Source: JBFKAV01 sp041621405 | GTDB lineage: Bacteria; Pseudomonadota; Alphaproteobacteria; Rhodobacterales; Rhodobacteraceae | DNA: 17,145 nucleotides | Assembly: GCA_041621405.1 (NCBI GenBank) | Contig: JBFKAV010000073.1 | Coordinates: 1-17,145 of the forward strand | Reading direction: 5' to 3' | Shown here: positions 14,916 to 17,145 of the stretch, one piece after another | Layout: each line of letters begins with the position of its first letter | Numbering within the stretch: the stretch's first letter is position 1 | Made by a program: the position numbers and the translations under genes | Notes under the pieces: model-generated | Seen by the model: only the letters and a program-made list of their open reading frames with translations | The model's database searches: none | Told to the model about the DNA's origin: nothing

Positions 14916-15658
14916 GCGTCAGCCAGGCCGAGTTCCTGGCGGCGCTGCTCGATCCTGCAGCCGCCGTCCCCGAGGGCCTCGAAGACCCCGAGCACCGCCC
15001 CGCCGGCCGGCGCTTCTCGGTCTATCGCAACAACGTCGCGGTCAGCCTCACCGAGGCGCTGGAAGTGGCCTTTCCGATCGTCCTGAAGATCGTGGGCGAG
15101 GAATTCTTCCGCGCCATGGCGGGCGTGTTCCTCCGGGCCCATCCGCCGGCCTCGCCCGTGCTGATGTTCTACGGCGACGAGATGCCCGCCTTTCTCGCCT
15201 CCTTCGCGCCGGTCGCCCATCTCGGGTACCTGCCCGACGTCGCCCGCCTCGAGATCGCGCTCCGCGCTGCCTATCACGCCGCCGACGCGCATCCGATCGG
15301 CCCCGAGGCGCTGAACACCGGCGCCGACTTGATGGCGGCCCGGGTGACGCTGGCGCCCGCCCTGCGCCTCGTCCGCTCCCGCTGGCCGCTCTACGGCATC
15401 TGGCGCGCCAACACCGAGGACGGCGCGCCGAAGCCCGGCCGCGCCGCCGAGGACGTGCTCGTCACCCGCCCCGGTTTCGACCCGGTGGTGAGCCTACTGC
15501 CCGGAGGCGGCGCCGACTTCATCGCCCGCCTTGCGGAAGGCGAGGCGCTCGCCGCCGCCGCCCTCGCACCCGGCGAAGGCTTCGACCCCGGCCCCACGGT
15601 CGCCCTTCTCCTCCAGGGCAACGCCATCACCGAGATCCGCTTCGGAGACGCCTCATGA
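14912..15658 (+). CDS. bufC: BufC: DUF2063 partner protein of the MNIO enzyme
   Basis: A 248-residue protein. The N-terminal half (about 35-125: RRFSVYRNNVAVSLTEALEV, then GYLPDVARLEIALRAAYHAAD) is the DUF2063 domain that accompanies DUF692 enzymes. The C-terminal half (about 140-245) is the usual beta-rich extension, with conserved WPLYGIWRAN. In related systems the partner binds the precursor peptide and presents it to the MNIO enzyme; I see no catalytic motif in it. The start is a GTG at 14912 overlapping the bufB stop (GTGA), and its own stop overlaps the next gene's start (ATGA). The tight packing suggests a fixed ratio of BufB to BufC. Confidence 0.92.
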   Translation: MSVSQAEFLAALLDPAAAVPEGLEDPEHRPAGRRFSVYRNNVAVSLTEALEVAFPIVLKIVGEEFFRAMAGVFLRAHPPASPVLMFYGDEMPAFLASFAPVAHLGYLPDVARLEIALRAAYHAADAHPIGPEALNTGADLMAARVTLAPALRLVRSRWPLYGIWRANTEDGAPKPGRAAEDVLVTRPGFDPVVSLLPGGGADFIARLAEGEALAAAALAPGEGFDPGPTVALLLQGNAITEIRFGDAS

Positions 15659-16191
15659 CCGCCCTGCTCCGCCTCTACGACTCCTCCGCCGACCGCGCTG
15701 GCACCGTCGCCGACATGGCGCTGCCCACGCTGGCCAGGCTCCTCTTCGCCGCCATCCTGCTGTTCTACTACTGGGGCTCGGCCAGCACCAAGATCGGCGC
15801 CTCGATCTTCTCGCCCTCCTCCGGCGCGTACATCCAGATCTTCCCTAAGGCAGTCGAGGCCGCGGGCTTCGATTTCTCCAAGCTCACGGGGCTCCATACC
15901 GCCGTCGTCCTCGCCGGCACGTGGGCAGAATTCCTGCTCCCGGCGCTCATCGTCCTCGGGCTCCTCACCCGCCTCGCCGCGCTCGGCATGATCGGGTTCG
16001 TCGCCGTGCAAAGCTGGGTCGACGTCTACGGCCACGGTCTCGCCGACGCCGACATCGGCGCCTGGTTCGACCGCAATCCCTCGGCGCTGCTCCTCGACCA
16101 GCGCGCGCTCTGGCTGTTTCTGCTCCTCGTCCTGGTCCTGAAAGGCGCCGGGCCGGTTTCCGCCGACCGCATTCTCTCGCATTTCCGCTGA
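15655..16191 (+). CDS. DoxX-family membrane protein of the bufferin operon
   Basis: A 178-residue integral membrane protein with four hydrophobic segments at about 24-42 (LPTLARLLFAAILLFYYWG), 81-103, 106-124 and 150-163. Length, segment count and position after bufC fit the DoxX/DUF417-like proteins that often close DUF2282-DUF692-DUF2063 operons. DoxX relatives are linked to thiol and quinone redox chemistry, but the role in bufferin systems is not settled; supplying or removing electrons for cysteine oxidation or disulfide formation is only an inference. Start: ATG 15655 overlaps the bufC stop by ATGA. It is followed by a 161-base gap before the cold-shock gene. Confidence 0.85.
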   Translation: MTALLRLYDSSADRAGTVADMALPTLARLLFAAILLFYYWGSASTKIGASIFSPSSGAYIQIFPKAVEAAGFDFSKLTGLHTAVVLAGTWAEFLLPALIVLGLLTRLAALGMIGFVAVQSWVDVYGHGLADADIGAWFDRNPSALLLDQRALWLFLLLVLVLKGAGPVSADRILSHFR

Positions 16192-16280
16192 CCGCTCGCC
16201 TCTTGATTTTTCTTCGGTTTGATTCATCCTCTTGGGTGCGAAAACAGACTTTCACGACCGCCTCCTTCTCTAAGGCAGCC

Positions 16281-16298
16281 GGAAGACTTGGAAGACCT
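16281..16298 (+). repeat. Short tandem repeat in the cold-shock gene leader
   Basis: GGAAGACTT (16281-16289) is followed at once by GGAAGACCT (16290-16298), a 9-base duplication with one difference, in the 161-base gap before the cold-shock gene. The start of this gap (16201-16260) is clearly richer in A and T than its surroundings and probably holds the promoter, but I cannot assign hexamers. Confidence 0.3.
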
Positions 16299-16352
16299 GG
16301 CCGCTCCTTGGGGCATGTCGCTCCGGGGATACTGAAGAAGGAGAAACGGGAC

Positions 16353-16559
16353 ATGCCGACCGGCACCGTGAAATGGTTCAATTCGACCAAAGGCTTTGGC
16401 TTCATCGCCCCCGACGACGGCGGCAAGGACGTGTTCGTCCACATCTCGGCCGTGGAGCGGGCCGGTCTGAAGGGCCTCAACGACAACCAGAAGATCGCCT
16501 ATGAGCTCCAAAGCGGGCGCGACGGCCGCTCCTCGGCCTCGGACCTCAAGCTGCTCTGA
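16353..16559 (+). CDS. CspA-family cold-shock protein
   Basis: A 68-residue single cold-shock domain (OB fold) that binds single-stranded RNA/DNA and acts as an RNA chaperone. The start MPTGTVKWFNSTKGFGFI contains Trp8 and RNP1 (KGFGFI, 13-18); RNP2 is VFVHIS (27-32). The C-terminal part SGRDGRSSASDLKLL is the common alphaproteobacterial form. Start: AAGGAG lies 9 bases before the ATG. The gene has a long potential 5' leader, common for csp genes, and is followed by two hairpins. The paralogue (CspA, CspE or other) cannot be told from sequence. Confidence 0.96.
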   Translation: MPTGTVKWFNSTKGFGFIAPDDGGKDVFVHISAVERAGLKGLNDNQKIAYELQSGRDGRSSASDLKLL

Positions 16560-16570
16560 CCACCGATCTT

Positions 16571-16616
16571 CGCCGCGAGCGCGGCGCCCGAGCCGGCCCC
16601 TCCCGCAGGCCGGCTC
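16571..16616. terminator. Tandem hairpins between the cold-shock and lipoprotein genes
   Basis: CGCCGC-GAGC-GCGGCG (16571-16586) is followed by GAGCCGGCC (16590-16598) pairing perfectly with GGCCGGCTC (16608-16616) over a 9-base loop. They lie in the 103-base convergent gap and could end transcription from both sides. The U-tracts are weak. Confidence 0.5.
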
Positions 16617-16662
16617 CCTGTCTCGGCCGGAGAGACGCCATTTCCCGGCCCGCAGCGACGGC

Positions 16663-16818
16663 TCAGTAGCTGCTCTCTCCATCGCTGCCGGAATCGACGA
16701 ACCCGCCCTGGTGCTCCATCTGCGCGCAGGCGCCGAGCGAAGCCGCCGCAGCGAGCGCGACGATCAGCATCGCTGCGGTCGAATGGCGGGAAATGGCGCT
16801 GGCCAGAATGCCCAACAT
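16663..16818 (-). CDS. Small lipoprotein, 51 residues, function unknown
   Basis: A short gene read leftward from ATG 16818 to TGA 16663. The ribosome-binding site is strong (GAAGGAGA, 6 bases before the start). The protein begins MLGILASAISRHSTAAMLIV, has a hydrophobic alanine-rich core (about 16-28) and a lipobox SLGAC with Cys31, then only 20 mature residues, polar and acidic, ending SDGESSY. This fits a lipoprotein signal peptide processed by signal peptidase II. With no lysine or arginine after the cysteine and an Ala-Gln following it, outer-membrane sorting is plausible. I do not recognise a family. It is convergent with the cold-shock gene and divergent from gabT. Confidence 0.72.
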   Translation of the reverse strand: MLGILASAISRHSTAAMLIVALAAAASLGACAQMEHQGGFVDSGSDGESSY

Positions 16819-16952
16819 GCCGGATCTCCTTCACAATACCGGTCCGTATCCGTCCGGGAACCATACCACTTCCGGCCTCGTCGGTCGCCCCCCGGCCCGG
16901 ACTGCGCGCCGGCCGCTGCAGCCACCGCCCGCCCCGCCCGGCCAGGCATCCG

Positions 16953-16989
16953 TTTAACAAAATGCACATTGCGGCCCCTTTCGCTAAAC
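16953..16989. promoter_or_regulatory. AT-rich divergent control region before the GabT-like gene
   Basis: The stretch from GTTTAACAAAATGCACATT to TTTCGCTAAAC stands out as AT-rich in a GC-rich gap and is bracketed by GTTTA and TAAAC (inverted). It also contains the small dyad AATG-CA-CATT. It ends about 50 bases before the aminotransferase start, a suitable place for its promoter or operator. No firm -35/-10 pair can be named. Confidence 0.25.
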
Positions 16990-17037
16990 GGTAGCTTCCC
17001 GCTCGACCGCGACTCCAGGAAAGAAACCGAGGACGAT

Positions 17038-17145
17038 ATGGGCAATTCCGATCTCGAAAAGCGCCGCTCCGCCGCCATCGCAAGGGGCGTGGGCGTGATG
17101 ACCCAGAACTTCGCCGTCTCGGCCGAGAACGCCACCGTCACCGAC
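17038..17145 (+). CDS. gabT: 4-aminobutyrate aminotransferase-like protein, N-terminus (partial)
   Basis: Thirty-six codons are visible, beginning MGNSDLEKRRSAAIARGVGV and ending at the window edge. The pattern LxxRRxAAIxRGVGVMTQ followed by a short AENATVTD strand is typical of the start of GabT-type class III aminotransferases, which convert GABA and 2-oxoglutarate to succinate semialdehyde and glutamate. The catalytic lysine lies outside the window. Start: GAGGA shortly before the ATG. This is a second class III aminotransferase besides the one at 259-1626, and clearly different at its N-terminus. Confidence 0.75.
   Translation, partial: MGNSDLEKRRSAAIARGVGVMTQNFAVSAENATVTD

Noticed and set aside
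16203..16231. TTGATT in the cold-shock leader as a -35 box
   Set aside because: No acceptable -10 at 16-18 bases, so the promoter cannot be assigned although the region is AT-rich.

Overview
The window looks like chromosomal DNA of a GC-rich alphaproteobacterium, most likely of the Rhodobacterales (Paracoccaceae/Roseobacteraceae). The grounds are the high GC content, the polyhydroxyalkanoate (PHA) cluster laid out as divergent phaZ and phaC-phaP-phaR with CTGC-N3-GCAG operators of the type known for Rhodobacter PhaR, and the many GTGA/ATGA gene overlaps. I see no rRNA, tRNA, insertion sequence, phage gene, CRISPR array or attachment site. Genes fill nearly the whole window and no gene-free stretch exceeds 300 bases.

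Layout. (1) 1-4212: the first codons of a leftward gene, probably a LysR-type regulator, diverge from a class III aminotransferase. Convergent to that is a leftward pair, an alpha-ketoglutarate-semialdehyde-type aldehyde dehydrogenase followed by an aldo/keto reductase. (2) 4415-8850: PHA storage. Class I synthase PhaC, phasin PhaP and regulator PhaR run leftward; the intracellular depolymerase PhaZ runs rightward. Palindromic TGC/GCA-rich sites, probable PhaR operators, lie before phaP and between phaC and phaZ, and a strong terminator separates phaP from phaR. (3) 8938-11383: a leftward operon of three different alpha/beta hydrolases joined by two GTGA overlaps. Its last member has glycine where the nucleophile serine should be. 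(4) 11565-13511: thrS, threonyl-tRNA synthetase. (5) 13716-16191: a four-gene operon, bufA (DUF2282 precursor peptide with signal sequence and four cysteines), bufB (DUF692/MNIO iron enzyme), bufC (DUF2063 partner) and a DoxX-like membrane protein. This matches the bufferin class of post-translationally modified, periplasmic copper-binding peptides and is the most interesting system here. (6) 16353-16818: a CspA-type cold-shock protein and, convergent to it, a 51-residue lipoprotein gene. (7) 17038-17145: the first 36 codons of a GabT-like aminotransferase, cut by the window edge.

How the parts work together. PhaC polymerises hydroxyacyl-CoA into granules, PhaP coats them, PhaR is expected to repress phaP (and other pha genes) until polymer titrates it away, and PhaZ remobilises the polymer. 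In the buf operon, BufB with BufC would oxidise cysteines of BufA before or during export, giving a copper-sequestering peptide. A 10-bp hairpin just after bufA could let the precursor be made in excess over its enzymes. thrS and the hydrolase operon diverge from a 181-base gap that carries a recognisable promoter for each.
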